Below, piece by piece: positions 25,201 through 32,846 of a stretch of 64,000 bases of DNA. The translations under genes and the position numbers were made by a program. The notes beneath the pieces were generated by a model, which was not told the origin of the DNA, did not search any database, and was given only the letters and a program-made list of their open reading frames with translations. Source of the DNA: Lysinimonas soli (GTDB lineage: Bacteria; Actinomycetota; Actinomycetes; Actinomycetales; Microbacteriaceae). The DNA is taken from assembly GCF_042655435.1 (NCBI RefSeq), contig NZ_JBHSMG010000001.1, positions 992,001 to 1,056,000 on the forward strand, read 5' to 3'. Every line of letters begins with the position of its first letter. The stretch's first letter is position 1.

Positions 25201-26006
25201 TGGGGGTCAGCGCGGCGACGGCTGGGCTCGTCGCCGTCGCCGCCCGTCTGCTGCCGGCCGCTGACGGCTCGGGCGCAGTGCCGTCGACCGCCGCGCGCCG
25301 CTGGCGGTACGCGCCTGCGTTGGTGTTCCTGGTCGCGGGCCCCATCGCATCGATCCGCGACGGAGCGGTCGCCATCCTGACCCTCTACGGCCTCGGGTTC
25401 GCTCTGCTCGCCCTGGTGATCGTGACGGTGCTGCGCGCCCGCACCCGGGCGGTGTCACTGCCGCCGGTCTGGTTCACGTTCCTGCTCGCCTGGTGCGTGA
25501 TGGTCGCCAGCTGGAGCGCGCGCGAGATCCTGCGCGTCGAGGCCTATTCGCTGCCGATGGGTCTCGCGGTGCTCGCGGCGGGTGTCATCGCGATGCGGGG
25601 CCCGACCGTCGAGGGGCGGGCGGATGCCACGAGCTGGCCGGTCGGGTTCCACGGTTCGTGGCGCCTGCTCACGCCGGGCCTCGTCGTGGCGCTGCTGCCG
25701 TCGATGCTCGCCACCGGAACCGACCCGCAGACCTGGCGTGCCATCCTCGTACTCGGTCTCGCCCTCGTGGCGATCCTGATCGGTTCGCTGCGCAAGCTGG
25801 GAGCGCCGTTCGTGATCGGGCTGGTCGTGCTGCCGATCGAGAACATCATCGTGTTCTCGGTGCAGGTGGGCCGCTCGATCGGCGCGACGCCGTGGTGGAT
25901 CACGCTCGCGACGGCCGGGGCGGTGCTGCTCGTGATCGCCGTGACCTCCGAGCGTCGTTCGGCCGGGCAGAAGGGCGTCGGGGCGCGGCTGCGCGACCTG
26001 CGCTGA
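22293..26006 (+). CDS. giant multispanning membrane protein (SCO7613-like C-terminal domain)
   Basis: 1237 aa. Residues 19-35 are a CxxC-x9-CxxC zinc ribbon (C19, C22, C32, C35), followed by a soluble helix and a low-complexity Ala/Pro/Ser linker (about 65-115). From about 118 to the end there are some 30 predicted transmembrane helices in GC-rich sequence. It resembles actinobacterial proteins annotated as SCO7613 C-terminal domain-containing; no enzyme motif is recognisable. TAGACT is 7 nt before the ATG (leaderless). Role unknown. Confidence 0.8.
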   Translation: MTQAWTHDVAGYLLDEGYCPRCGARLAGRTSCPTCLADLSTPEAIEIRDHSRVAVDALTKRQQSIDRLPSVRQAAPAVAQASPASRTGGSASGAAAGPAAAPAGTPATAATPSARSSVSVQSVMAVAGAGLVAVAAIVFTFLNPDLTDFGTRTLIVGIVTAVFLGSAWGLGRAGLQFSAEAVGALGMVFVVLDIWAFSTLAHGISGWYFGALGTLFASGVMILIAALARIRTWLWTGLVGLTLVPAFVGYATADPWLILLGYLGAGVVALLLHDAARRLAPRFGAALLPERVTATLVELLAVGLALLQLFALPYPQVFPDVVGVSAVILGLAVLAMASTRTIIRKAWSYLTGALIALAFAVLPFAIAGMSSVWLLCLLPAAAAVAVLLVSALPFPRTVDRRLLLPGVWSVALAFAVPALVTVIARVVLPSQWWLAGGVTRDDPELSALLGVSAVTAGCGILWFFARRSVSTAALAQGSLVTGLWLGMLGLLDLVDGRVLPATARAVLGLLIAVALALAVALIPRVREARLRMRVPIAVGAHVILVAAAAIGWTDSNLTVAIGAAAVAALVALARAVPHGVRPLHLAVGYAYALVVFAAGLNLVHVETIAVLCLTTTLASVAALASTLIRRIDARSWYAVLIVTIVPFLIGIGSVLAVRSGWTALSTGVTFLLALTLLLTRRPGLNRIVRAMAASLLVPTLAVVVICLGAQFLATSGSPVTLPIIAVIVACTLPSVGLIGAALERHGIPAVQAASARLWIELSSWLTAALAVVLALVRVAAGLGTTFLVLLIIGLGAAAMARYARRRYGWILAYASWTGALWCLWALAGVAVAEPYILPPALIAAAIGAVLVARGRPGVGIPAIGLFSVALASAIVPSLVIFAVVGDGTGGQQTWRCLALVAASVVLLVLGALVRRIPSGSRAVLLGRLRAPLLVMAMVAAAAGPVQAVRWGLRLDPVGLADPTLLMLPSLGVSAATAGLVAVAARLLPAADGSGAVPSTAARRWRYAPALVFLVAGPIASIRDGAVAILTLYGLGFALLALVIVTVLRARTRAVSLPPVWFTFLLAWCVMVASWSAREILRVEAYSLPMGLAVLAAGVIAMRGPTVEGRADATSWPVGFHGSWRLLTPGLVVALLPSMLATGTDPQTWRAILVLGLALVAILIGSLRKLGAPFVIGLVVLPIENIIVFSVQVGRSIGATPWWITLATAGAVLLVIAVTSERRSAGQKGVGARLRDLR

Positions 26007-26028
26007 CCCGTCGGCGTCGCCGTGCGGC

Positions 26029-26475
26029 TCAGGCGGGCGGGAGGTTCGCCGACATGGCGACGAAGAACGCGATCAGCGAGACGACGGGTGCGGTGCCCGC
26101 CACGACGATCGCCGCGATCCCGGCTCGACGGCCGCGATTCGCCGCCGTCGCCACGATGCCCTGGATGAGCGCCCACAGGCCGAGCCCGGTGCCGAGCAGC
26201 ACGTGGAGGAGCATCGCGATCGCGAGGGCGTTGATCGTGGGGTTCGGGTCTCCGACGTTGAACTGGAAGCGGAACCCAGCGGCATCGCGTACGGAGTACG
26301 GTCCGGCGGCCGTTCCGAGGGTGATCGCCAGCGTCATCGAGATGACGAAGACGAGAATCGCCACGATCATGGCCACCCGTCCCAGTCGTTTCGATCTCGG
26401 CGGGTCGGCCCAGAAGACGGAGCCCAAGCGGGGCGCGGCGGTCTCATCCGGCAATGGGCTGGCGGCGTCGCTCAT
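26029..26475 (-). CDS. small membrane protein, unknown function
   Basis: 148 aa with a Pro-rich cytoplasmic N-terminus (1-33) and three predicted helices (about 34-54, 83-105, 118-140). The loop after helix 1 contains a polar RDAAGFRFQFNVGDPNPT segment. No family recognised. ATG start with GAGGAG 5 nt upstream. Ends 22 nt from the convergent giant membrane protein. Confidence 0.65.
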   Translation of the reverse strand: MSDAASPLPDETAAPRLGSVFWADPPRSKRLGRVAMIVAILVFVISMTLAITLGTAAGPYSVRDAAGFRFQFNVGDPNPTINALAIAMLLHVLLGTGLGLWALIQGIVATAANRGRRAGIAAIVVAGTAPVVSLIAFFVAMSANLPPA

Positions 26476-26548
26476 CGGGCTCCTCGACTCGGGTTTGGTA
26501 GCCCCACGCTAGTGCCGCGCATGCGGAAGAAGCGAGATATCCACGCGG

Positions 26549-26577
26549 TTGACACACTCGAACATGTGTTCGAAACT
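26549..26577 (+). promoter_or_regulatory. SOS promoter with LexA box, imuA'
   Basis: -35 TTGACA (26549-26554), 17-nt spacer and -10-like GAAACT (26572-26577). The LexA box TCGAAC-ATGT-GTTCGA (26558-26573) fills the spacer and matches the mycobacterial/actinobacterial consensus exactly. Transcription should begin near 26581-26584, at the start codon itself. Confidence 0.85.
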
Positions 26578-26583
26578 GGGGTG

Positions 26584-27396
26584 ATGGCCCCGTCGTCGTC
26601 GCTCGCCGCCTCCGTGGCCCTGCGCGTGGAGGCGGAGGCCTTCGGAGTGCCGAGCGACGGGCTGCCGAGCGACGGGGTCACCGAGGGCGACGGCGGGCAG
26701 GCGAACCAGGTGGTCCGCGAGTTGCAGGCGCGCATCCGGAGCATGCAGCGCACAACGCTCGACAGCCGGGCGCTGCCGACGCATCCGGCGCTCGCCGAGC
26801 TGCTGCCCGGCGGGGCCCTCGCGGCGGGCGGCGTCTACGCGGTCGACAAATCCACAACGCTCGCGCTCGGTCTTCTGCAGGGTCCGAGCGCGGCGGGGGC
26901 CTGGTGCGCGGTCGTCGGCGTTCCCGACCTGGGGGTCGAGGCCGCCGCGGGTCTCGGCATCGATCTCGAGCGTCTCGTGCTCGTGCCGCATCCCGGCGAG
27001 CAGTGGCTTTCGGTGGTCTCGGCTTTGGTCGACGTGGTCTCGGTAGTGCTCGTCAAACCGCCCGCCGTCGGGGTGGACGGCCGGGTGCGCCTCGGTGAGG
27101 CTGCCGCCAGCCGACTCGCCTCGCGGCTGCGACAGCGCGAGGCCGTGCTCGTGAGCCTGGGCGACTGGCCGCACACGGATGCCCGCCTCGCCGTCACCGA
27201 GAGCAACTGGGCCGGCATCGGGGCCGGCTTCGGGCGCCTCACGGCCCGGCAGGTCACCGTGAGCTCGGTGTCCCGATCCTGGGCGGGCCGTGCCCGGTCA
27301 CGTCGTCTCTGGCTGCCCGGCCCGGACGAGCAGCTCGAGACCGTCGCTCCCCGGGCCTCCGAGGTCGCCCCCGCGCTGCGCAGTATCGCGGGCTGA
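26584..27396 (+). CDS. imuA': ImuA'-type RecA-like accessory protein of the translesion mutasome
   Basis: 270 aa from ATG 26584 (GTG 26581 is an equally placed alternative). An in-frame ATG at 26521 is upstream of the promoter and cannot be used. A RecA-like fold is suggested by LPGGALAAGGVYAV, a degenerate Walker A (VDKSTTLALGL) without the Gly-Lys core, and VVSVVLVKPP. It works with ImuB and DnaE2 in damage-induced mutagenesis. SOS control comes from the overlapping LexA box. Unlike in most relatives, imuB is not next to it but 3.1 kb away. Confidence 0.82.
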   Translation: MAPSSSLAASVALRVEAEAFGVPSDGLPSDGVTEGDGGQANQVVRELQARIRSMQRTTLDSRALPTHPALAELLPGGALAAGGVYAVDKSTTLALGLLQGPSAAGAWCAVVGVPDLGVEAAAGLGIDLERLVLVPHPGEQWLSVVSALVDVVSVVLVKPPAVGVDGRVRLGEAAASRLASRLRQREAVLVSLGDWPHTDARLAVTESNWAGIGAGFGRLTARQVTVSSVSRSWAGRARSRRLWLPGPDEQLETVAPRASEVAPALRSIAG

Positions 27397-27446
27397 CGAG
27401 ACCGTCAGCCACGAGTGCGACCCGCAAGGCTCGTATCCGGGAGCCG

Positions 27447-27507
27447 GATCAGGAGATTCGTCGATTCTGGGCATCCTGAAGGTCGGCGATCGGACTTCTT
27501 CCTGAAT
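27447..27507. repeat. palindromic intergenic element, copy A
   Basis: Left arm GATCAGGA (27447-27454), right arm TCCTGAAT (27500-27507), and an additional TCCTGA at 27474. It contains GATTCTGG (27463) and TCGGCGATCGG (27483-27493), which recur together in the 40.9-kb element. It lies in the gap between imuA' and the DUF1905 gene. Confidence 0.5.
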
Positions 27508-27626
27508 GCGCTCCGGGCTGCGCGAACCCCTGGAGTCCGCGCACATCGGCGCACGAGGGAGGAGTCAACTCACGGACATTCACATCGACAACCGGTTCCC
27601 GCGTGCCGGACCCTAAGGTGGGCGAC

Positions 27627-27923
27627 ATGGCAGCACGATATGCGTTCACGGCACCCCTCTGGCAGTGGAAAGCACGCCGCGACGAGTGGTTCTTCGTGAC
27701 CGTGCCCGCCGAGATCTCCGCCGAGATCCGCGATATCGCCGACGGCATGACGGGCGGCTTCAACTCGGTGCGGGTGCGGGTGCGGGTCGGCGATTCGCGC
27801 TGGGGCACCTCGATCTTCCCGGGCGAGGGCGGCTACGCGCTGCCCATGAAGAAGTCGGTGCGGACGGCCGAGGGCATCCTCCGCGACGCGCTCGTCGACA
27901 TCGAACTCGAGCTGGACCTCTAG
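27627..27923 (+). CDS. DUF1905 domain-containing protein
   Basis: 98 aa, the whole DUF1905 fold: YAFTAPLWQWKARRDEWFFVTVPAEISAEI, FNSVRVRVRVGDSRWGTSIFP and YALPMKKSVRTAEGI. Function not established. Start ATG 27627; TAAGGT is 7 nt before it (leaderless), so the further-upstream in-frame ATG is not needed. Confidence 0.85.
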   Translation: MAARYAFTAPLWQWKARRDEWFFVTVPAEISAEIRDIADGMTGGFNSVRVRVRVGDSRWGTSIFPGEGGYALPMKKSVRTAEGILRDALVDIELELDL

Positions 27924-27937
27924 CGAGCCCTCGCCGG

Positions 27938-28399
27938 TCAGTCCTCCCCGATGTCCTCGTTCCACAGCTCGGGGTTGGCCGCGATGAAGTCGGTCATGAT
28001 CCGGATGAGTTCGGGATCGTTGACCGTGGTCACCTCGGTGCCGTTCTCGGCCAGCCAGTCCTGACCTCCGAAGAAGTTCTCGTTCTCGCCGACGATCACC
28101 CGCCCGATGTTGAACTGCCGCACCAGACCCGAGCAGTACCAGCACGGCGACAGGGTCGTGGCCATCGTGGTACGGCGGTAGCTCCGCTGCCGCCCGGCGT
28201 TGAGGAACGCCGCCGTCTCGCCGTGCAGCGCGGGGTTGCCGCCCTGCACCCGCTGGTTGTGCCCGCTGCCGAGCAGGCGGCCCTCCTCGTCGAACAGGGC
28301 GGCACCGATCGGGATGCCGCCCTCGGCGAGGCCCTTCTTGGCCTCCGCCGTGGCGACCGCGAGCTTCTCGGCGTCGGTCAGGTAGCGCGGCTCGGTCAC
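27938..28399 (-). CDS. cytosine/nucleoside deaminase (yeast Fcy1-like)
   Basis: 153 aa. Zinc deaminase motifs HGETAAF (HxE, about residue 62) and SPCWYCSG (PCxxC, about 93) are intact. The arrangement is like yeast cytosine deaminase, converting cytosine to uracil. The GTG start overlaps the stop of the permease gene (GTGA at 28396-28399), so the two form a cytosine uptake/deamination pair. Other aminohydrolase substrates are possible. Confidence 0.9.
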   Translation of the reverse strand: MTEPRYLTDAEKLAVATAEAKKGLAEGGIPIGAALFDEEGRLLGSGHNQRVQGGNPALHGETAAFLNAGRQRSYRRTTMATTLSPCWYCSGLVRQFNIGRVIVGENENFFGGQDWLAENGTEVTTVNDPELIRIMTDFIAANPELWNEDIGED

Positions 28400-29838
28400 G
28401 CCGCGTCGTCCGCCGCGTCGACGCCGACGATCACCTCGGGCTCGTCGGTCAACGGTCCGCCGAGCTCCGGCTTGAAGGCTTGGAACAGGAGGAAGTAGAG
28501 CACCCCGGCGAGCACGAAACCGACCAGCGGGGTCAGGTCGCCGATGGGCGAGGCGAAGCCGCCCGTCGCCTGCACGACCAGTCCGAGGTAGAAGCTCTGG
28601 TTCGAGAACAACAGCACCGAGAGCACTCCGGCGATGATCAGCGAGATGATGCCGGCCGGGTTGCGGTACTTCGCCTTGTCGGGGATGAACGCCGAGATCG
28701 AGGTGCCGCGACGCAGCACGCGGTCGACGAGCACGATCCCGAGCCACGGCGCGATCCAGTAGGCGATCACGAGCAGGAAGTTCTCGTAGTTGGTCGCGAT
28801 GCTCGAGTTGAGGATCGACACCAGCGCGATGACGAACCCCACGACACCGAAGCCCAGGGCGATGATCGCGCGGCGCAGGCTGAACGGGATCTTGATTCCG
28901 GCAGCCAGGAACGACATCGCACCCGAGTAGACGTTCAGGGCGTTGGCGGCGATGGCACCGACGGCGATCGCGACCAGGGTCAGGTCGGCCACCCAGACCG
29001 GCATGCTGTGCACGAAGGCATCGGTCGGGGTCGCGTCCTTGGGCGCGAGGATCAGCGCGGAGGCGGCCCCGGCTGCCATCAACACGGTGCAGGAGACGAA
29101 GTTGCCGAGTCCCGCGGCCCAGGCGATCTTCGCCGAGCTGGTGCTCCTGGGCAGGTAGCGGCTGTAGTCCGAGGCGTACGGGTTCCATCCCGCCGCATAG
29201 CCGAACGCGGCGGCGACGGTGAGAGCGAAGCCGGCGAAGCTGAACCCGCCGCCCTTCACCGCTGTGTTGACATCCGCGTGAAGGAAGATCGCGACGGTCG
29301 CGATCAGGAAGATGGCGCCGAGCACGATGCTCGCGTAACGCTCGAAGACCTGGACGAGGTCGTGCCCGACGAAGGCCAGAGCGACCTCGAGCACCACGAC
29401 GATGATGAGCGCCAGCCACGGCGGCATCCCGGTCAAGGTGGCCAACGCGAAGGCGCCGCTGACCGAGTTGACGGCGAACCAGCCGAGCCCGGCCATGACC
29501 GTGTTGATCGCGGCCGGAAGGATGTTGCCGCGGCTGCCGAAGGCGGTGCGGCTCAGCACGAGCTGGGCCAGTCCCTCACGCGGGCCCCAGGTCGACAGCA
29601 CGCCCTGAGTTGCTGCACCGAGCGCGTTGCCGAGCACGACTGCGGCCAGGCCCTGCCAGAAGCCGAGGCCGAAGACTCCGACGGCGAGGAAGCCGACGAA
29701 GACCGTGGCGAACTCGAGGTTCGGGGCGGTCCAGGTGGCGAAGAGCTGCCACGGCGAGCCGTGGCGCTTGGCGGTCGGGATGGCTTCGATGCCCCCCGAT
29801 TCGACGGAGGTGGGGCGCCCGGGGGCGGTAGCAGTCAT
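28396..29838 (-). CDS. codB: NCS1 family cytosine/purine permease
   Basis: 480 aa with about 12 transmembrane helices. NCS1 family features: PWQLFATWTAPNLEFATVFVG near residue 30, LGNALGAATQG, and AGWNPYASDYSRYLP in the middle. It imports cytosine (or a related base) by cation symport and feeds the coupled deaminase. The acidic C-terminal tail (about 455-480) is cytoplasmic. TACAGT is 6 nt before the ATG (leaderless). Confidence 0.9.
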   Translation of the reverse strand: MTATAPGRPTSVESGGIEAIPTAKRHGSPWQLFATWTAPNLEFATVFVGFLAVGVFGLGFWQGLAAVVLGNALGAATQGVLSTWGPREGLAQLVLSRTAFGSRGNILPAAINTVMAGLGWFAVNSVSGAFALATLTGMPPWLALIIVVVLEVALAFVGHDLVQVFERYASIVLGAIFLIATVAIFLHADVNTAVKGGGFSFAGFALTVAAAFGYAAGWNPYASDYSRYLPRSTSSAKIAWAAGLGNFVSCTVLMAAGAASALILAPKDATPTDAFVHSMPVWVADLTLVAIAVGAIAANALNVYSGAMSFLAAGIKIPFSLRRAIIALGFGVVGFVIALVSILNSSIATNYENFLLVIAYWIAPWLGIVLVDRVLRRGTSISAFIPDKAKYRNPAGIISLIIAGVLSVLLFSNQSFYLGLVVQATGGFASPIGDLTPLVGFVLAGVLYFLLFQAFKPELGGPLTDEPEVIVGVDAADDAA

Positions 29839-29887
29839 GGCGACACTGTAGGGAGTCCGCGGGCCGCCGGGCGCATCGCCACGGTCA

Positions 29888-29909
29888 GTATTTACACAGG
29901 GTTAACACG
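29888..29909. promoter_or_regulatory. AT-rich repeat upstream of codB, possible operator
   Basis: An AT-rich island with imperfect direct repeats TTTACACA and GTTAACAC (separated by GG) lies about 40-60 nt upstream of the predicted codB transcription start. It is the only such island in this GC-rich gap. Repressor or activator identity unknown. Confidence 0.35.
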
Positions 29910-29944
29910 TGCGCAGAGGGTGCCGGGTTCCGGGCCGGGACACC

Positions 29945-30391
29945 TCACATCGCGTAGACGAAATCCGACAGCTTCGTCCAGCCCTGAGGCGTGGTCGCGG
30001 TGGTCATCGGAAGGTATTTGACCACGGCGCCGTCGGGGAGTTGCGAGGTCACGATCTCGTCGCCGTCTCCGCAGCCGGTGACCCAGCTGCCGGGTTCGGC
30101 GGGGATGCCGGTCACGAGGCAGACGGTGCTCGTCCCCTTGAGCGCGAGGAACACGTCGCGCTCATCCCAGCTGCCCTGCAGCCGGGAACTGTCGTCGTCG
30201 AGGTCGAGGCGGGTGGCGATCCCGTCGGGCAGCCGGTCGGTGCCGAGCTGCGCCGCGGCCAGGAACGGGGGCGGCGACGCGCTCGGGTCGGGGCTCGCGC
30301 TGGGCGTGTTGGGTGCGGCCGCCGACGGGGCGCAGCTGCTGAGGAGCAGCACGGCGGCGAACGCCGTCGCGAGAGCGCTGATCCGGGGCAT
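29945..30391 (-). CDS. lipoprotein, unknown function
   Basis: 148 aa. Signal peptide with lipobox LLSSC (Cys20), then a low-complexity Ser/Pro/Ala linker to about 43 and a small globular domain with two further cysteines (VCLVTG, TGCGDG) that could form a disulfide. No family recognised. TAGCCT is 6 nt before the ATG (leaderless). Divergent from imuB, with the SOS promoter between. Confidence 0.75.
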   Translation of the reverse strand: MPRISALATAFAAVLLLSSCAPSAAAPNTPSASPDPSASPPPFLAAAQLGTDRLPDGIATRLDLDDDSSRLQGSWDERDVFLALKGTSTVCLVTGIPAEPGSWVTGCGDGDEIVTSQLPDGAVVKYLPMTTATTPQGWTKLSDFVYAM

Positions 30392-30474
30392 ACCGACAGG
30401 CTAGGTCCGCCGTTCGGGGGACGGTAAGCGCTCGTTCGGGTGCCAGGGCTCTCGCGGGGGCCGCGGATCGGTCA

Positions 30475-30503
30475 TTGACACACTCGAACATGTGTTCGAA
30501 TAT
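30475..30503 (+). promoter_or_regulatory. SOS promoter with LexA box, imuB
   Basis: TTGACA (30475-30480), LexA box TCGAAC-ATGT-GTTCGA (30484-30499), then GAATAT (30498-30503) at 17-nt spacing. The -35, spacer and box are identical to those at imuA' over 25 nt. ATG 30509 is at the expected +1, giving a leaderless mRNA. Confidence 0.85.
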
Positions 30504-30508
30504 GGGAT

Positions 30509-32185
30509 ATGGATGCGATCGGTGCCGTGCCACCCCGGCTGCTGGTGCTGTGGGCGCCCGACTGGCCGGTGCTCGCCCATGCCCGGGCGCTGCGACTGTC
30601 GGAGGATGCCCCCGTCGCCCTCGTCGACAAGGGTCTCGTCTTCGCCTGCTCGGCATCCGCTCGGGCGGAGGGGGTCGTGCGCGGTCAGCGGATCCGGGAG
30701 GCGCAGGCGCTCTGCGTCCGGCTCCACGTGCTGCGCTACGACCCGGCTCTCGACGCGCGGGCCTTCGAGCCCGTGCTGGCCGGGCTCGAGCAGGCGTTGC
30801 CGGGGCTGCATCCGCTGCGGCCGGGAACCCTCGCGGTGCGTGCCCGCGGCCCGGCGCGGTACTACGGCGGCGAGCCGGCCGCCGCGCTGACCGTGCTGGG
30901 GTCGGTCGCCGAGTTCGGGGTGGAGCGGGCCAGGGTGGGGATCGCCGACGGGCTGTTCGCGGCGGAGCGGGCGGCGCGCGCGCGCTCGGCGTCGCCCGAT
31001 CAGGAGACACGCCCGACCGTGTCCCCGAATCAGGACGGGGGGCGGCGTGTTCAGCCGGGCATCCTGAATCAGCGACAGGAGCATCGCGTCACGATCGTCC
31101 CGCCGGGCTCCACGGCGACCGCCGCGTTCCTCGCACCCCTGCCGATCACCCTGCTGGAGCAGCCGGAGCTGGTGGGTCTGCTCCCCCGGCTCGGCATCCG
31201 AACGCTCGGCGAGTTCGCCGCCCTCGACGCGTACGACGTCGTGACCCGCTTCGGCCCGCTGGGGGCACGGTTGCACGCCCTCGCGGGCGGACGGGATCCG
31301 AGGCCGGCGACCCCTCGTCAGCCGCCCCGTGACGCCGAGGTCGTGGTCGACTTCGAGCCTCCCCTCGACCGGGTCGACCAGCTCGCCTTCGGGGTGCGGT
31401 CCGCCTCCGACGACTTCGTCACCGCGCTGCTGAGCCAGCGGCTGGTCTGCACGGCGCTCCGGATCGAGCTGTTCGGCGACCGGGGCGAGGTGAGCGAGCG
31501 GGTGTGGCTGCATCCGCGTTCCTTCACCGCGGCCGAGGTGGTCGATCGGATCAGGTGGCAGCTGTCGGGTGCGCTGCAGCCGGGAGCGGAGTCCAGTTCC
31601 GGCCGGCTGGTCTCCCCCGTCACCCGCGTGCGTCTCAGCCCCGAGACCGTCGACCCGGTCGGTGCGCACGAGCGCGGGCTGTGGGGCGGCGGCCCCGACG
31701 AGAACGTGCACTCCGGGCTCTCCCGGGTGCAGGGCATGGTCGGACACCGCGGCGTGCTGACCGCGACCGCCTCGGGCGGGCGTACACCGGCCGAGCGGCA
31801 GGCGCTCGTGCCGTGGGGGGATCGCCCCCTGGTGGCCCGTGATCCGAAGAAGCCGTGGCCGGGCGCTCTGCCACCCCCGGCGCCGGCGACGGTCTACGAG
31901 CTGCCGCGCCCGATCGCGGTGCAGGATGCGCGGGGCCGCCCCGTCGCGGTCGACGAGCGCGGCGAGCTCAGCGCCGCTCCGGCCGCCATCGTCTCGTCGG
32001 GCACCGGGGCGCGGGCCCGGCGCACGATCACGGCCTGGGCCGGCCCGTGGCCGCTCGAGCAGCGCTGGTGGGATGCCGCGGCGGCCCGCAGCATGCAGCG
32101 CTTCCAGGCGGTCGATGGCGAGGGGGTCGCCTGGCTGCTCGTGCTCGACCACGAGGGCTGGTGGGCGGAGGGACGTTATGACTGA
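30509..32185 (+). CDS. imuB: DNA polymerase Y family protein ImuB
   Basis: 558 aa. Y-family fold without an active polymerase site, as expected for ImuB: LLVLWAPDWPVLAHAR N-terminus, GVVRGQRIREAQAL, a little-finger region with VVDFEPPLDRVDQLAFGVRSASDDF, and the ImuB C-terminus with WAGPWPLEQRWWD (about 510). It links ImuA' and DnaE2 to the beta clamp. A 25-30 residue stretch (about 161-190, DQETRPTVSPNQDGGRR...) with no apparent family counterpart is encoded by a palindromic element (30998-31070). SOS-controlled. Confidence 0.9.
   Translation: MDAIGAVPPRLLVLWAPDWPVLAHARALRLSEDAPVALVDKGLVFACSASARAEGVVRGQRIREAQALCVRLHVLRYDPALDARAFEPVLAGLEQALPGLHPLRPGTLAVRARGPARYYGGEPAAALTVLGSVAEFGVERARVGIADGLFAAERAARARSASPDQETRPTVSPNQDGGRRVQPGILNQRQEHRVTIVPPGSTATAAFLAPLPITLLEQPELVGLLPRLGIRTLGEFAALDAYDVVTRFGPLGARLHALAGGRDPRPATPRQPPRDAEVVVDFEPPLDRVDQLAFGVRSASDDFVTALLSQRLVCTALRIELFGDRGEVSERVWLHPRSFTAAEVVDRIRWQLSGALQPGAESSSGRLVSPVTRVRLSPETVDPVGAHERGLWGGGPDENVHSGLSRVQGMVGHRGVLTATASGGRTPAERQALVPWGDRPLVARDPKKPWPGALPPPAPATVYELPRPIAVQDARGRPVAVDERGELSAAPAAIVSSGTGARARRTITAWAGPWPLEQRWWDAAAARSMQRFQAVDGEGVAWLLVLDHEGWWAEGRYD
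30998..31070. repeat. palindromic element inserted in frame within imuB
   Basis: Terminal arms GATCAGGA (30998-31005) and TCCTGAATC (31062-31070), an internal perfect hairpin GACACG/CGTGTC (31006-31011/31018-31023) and an internal AATCAGGA at 31027. Arms match those of the intergenic element at 27447-27507. It keeps the frame of imuB open. Confidence 0.55.
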
Positions 32186-32204
32186 GGCGCCCGCTCTCGG
32201 CGGG

Positions 32205-32771
32205 TCACGCCAGTTCGCGTCGCATGATCCAGCGCACGCGGCCACCGCTGTGCGCGGTGGTCTCGGCGACGCGCTCGAAGCCGGCCCGCTCGAACAGCCG
32301 GGTGGTTCCGACATAGCCCGAGATGACATCCACCTTGCCCGGGGAGTCCGACTCGATCGGGTAGCCCTCGATGACCTCGGCACCGTGGGCTCGGGCGTGT
32401 TCGACGGCCCCGTCGAGCAGCGCGTGCATGAGTCCCCGACCACGGAATCCGGGGCGCACCACGAAGCACACCGCCACCCAGGCATCGCGTTCGTCGAGGA
32501 ACGGGATGGTGCGCGAGTTCATCAGGCGTCGATAGCTCGAACGCGGGGCGATCGAGCACCAGCCGGCCGGTGTGCCGTCGACGTAGGCGAGCACCCCCGG
32601 CCCCGGCTCACGAGAGCACTCGTCGCGCATGTAGAGCGGGCGCTCCAGATTGTTCAGGCGACTGTCGCGGTAGCTCATGCACCAGCAGCCCCCGCCGCCG
32701 GGCTTCTTGACGCCGACCACCTCGAAGAAGCCGTCGTAACGCCCGACCGCGCTGAGCACCTCCACCGTCAT
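32205..32771 (-). CDS. GNAT family N-acetyltransferase
   Basis: 188 aa. GNAT core AVCFVVRPGFRGRGLMHALLDGAVEHA (motif A, acetyl-CoA binding Arg/Gly loop) at about 100-126, with a C-terminal beta-bulge region (GTTRLFERAGFERV). An N-terminal GGCWCMSYR segment suggests a YoaP/actinobacterial GNAT subfamily. Substrate unknown. TAGTCT is 6 nt before the ATG (leaderless). It lies antiparallel between imuB and dnaE2. Confidence 0.88.
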   Translation of the reverse strand: MTVEVLSAVGRYDGFFEVVGVKKPGGGGCWCMSYRDSRLNNLERPLYMRDECSREPGPGVLAYVDGTPAGWCSIAPRSSYRRLMNSRTIPFLDERDAWVAVCFVVRPGFRGRGLMHALLDGAVEHARAHGAEVIEGYPIESDSPGKVDVISGYVGTTRLFERAGFERVAETTAHSGGRVRWIMRRELA

Positions 32772-32846
32772 GGCGAGAGACTAGACGCCGACACCGACAC
32801 AGACACCGCCCCCTCGGTCGTCGACGCCGCGGGGAGCGTGAGCTGA

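Noticed and set aside
26521..26583. Upstream ATG for imuA' at 26521
   Set aside because: It lies upstream of the LexA-controlled promoter, so it would not be on the mRNA.
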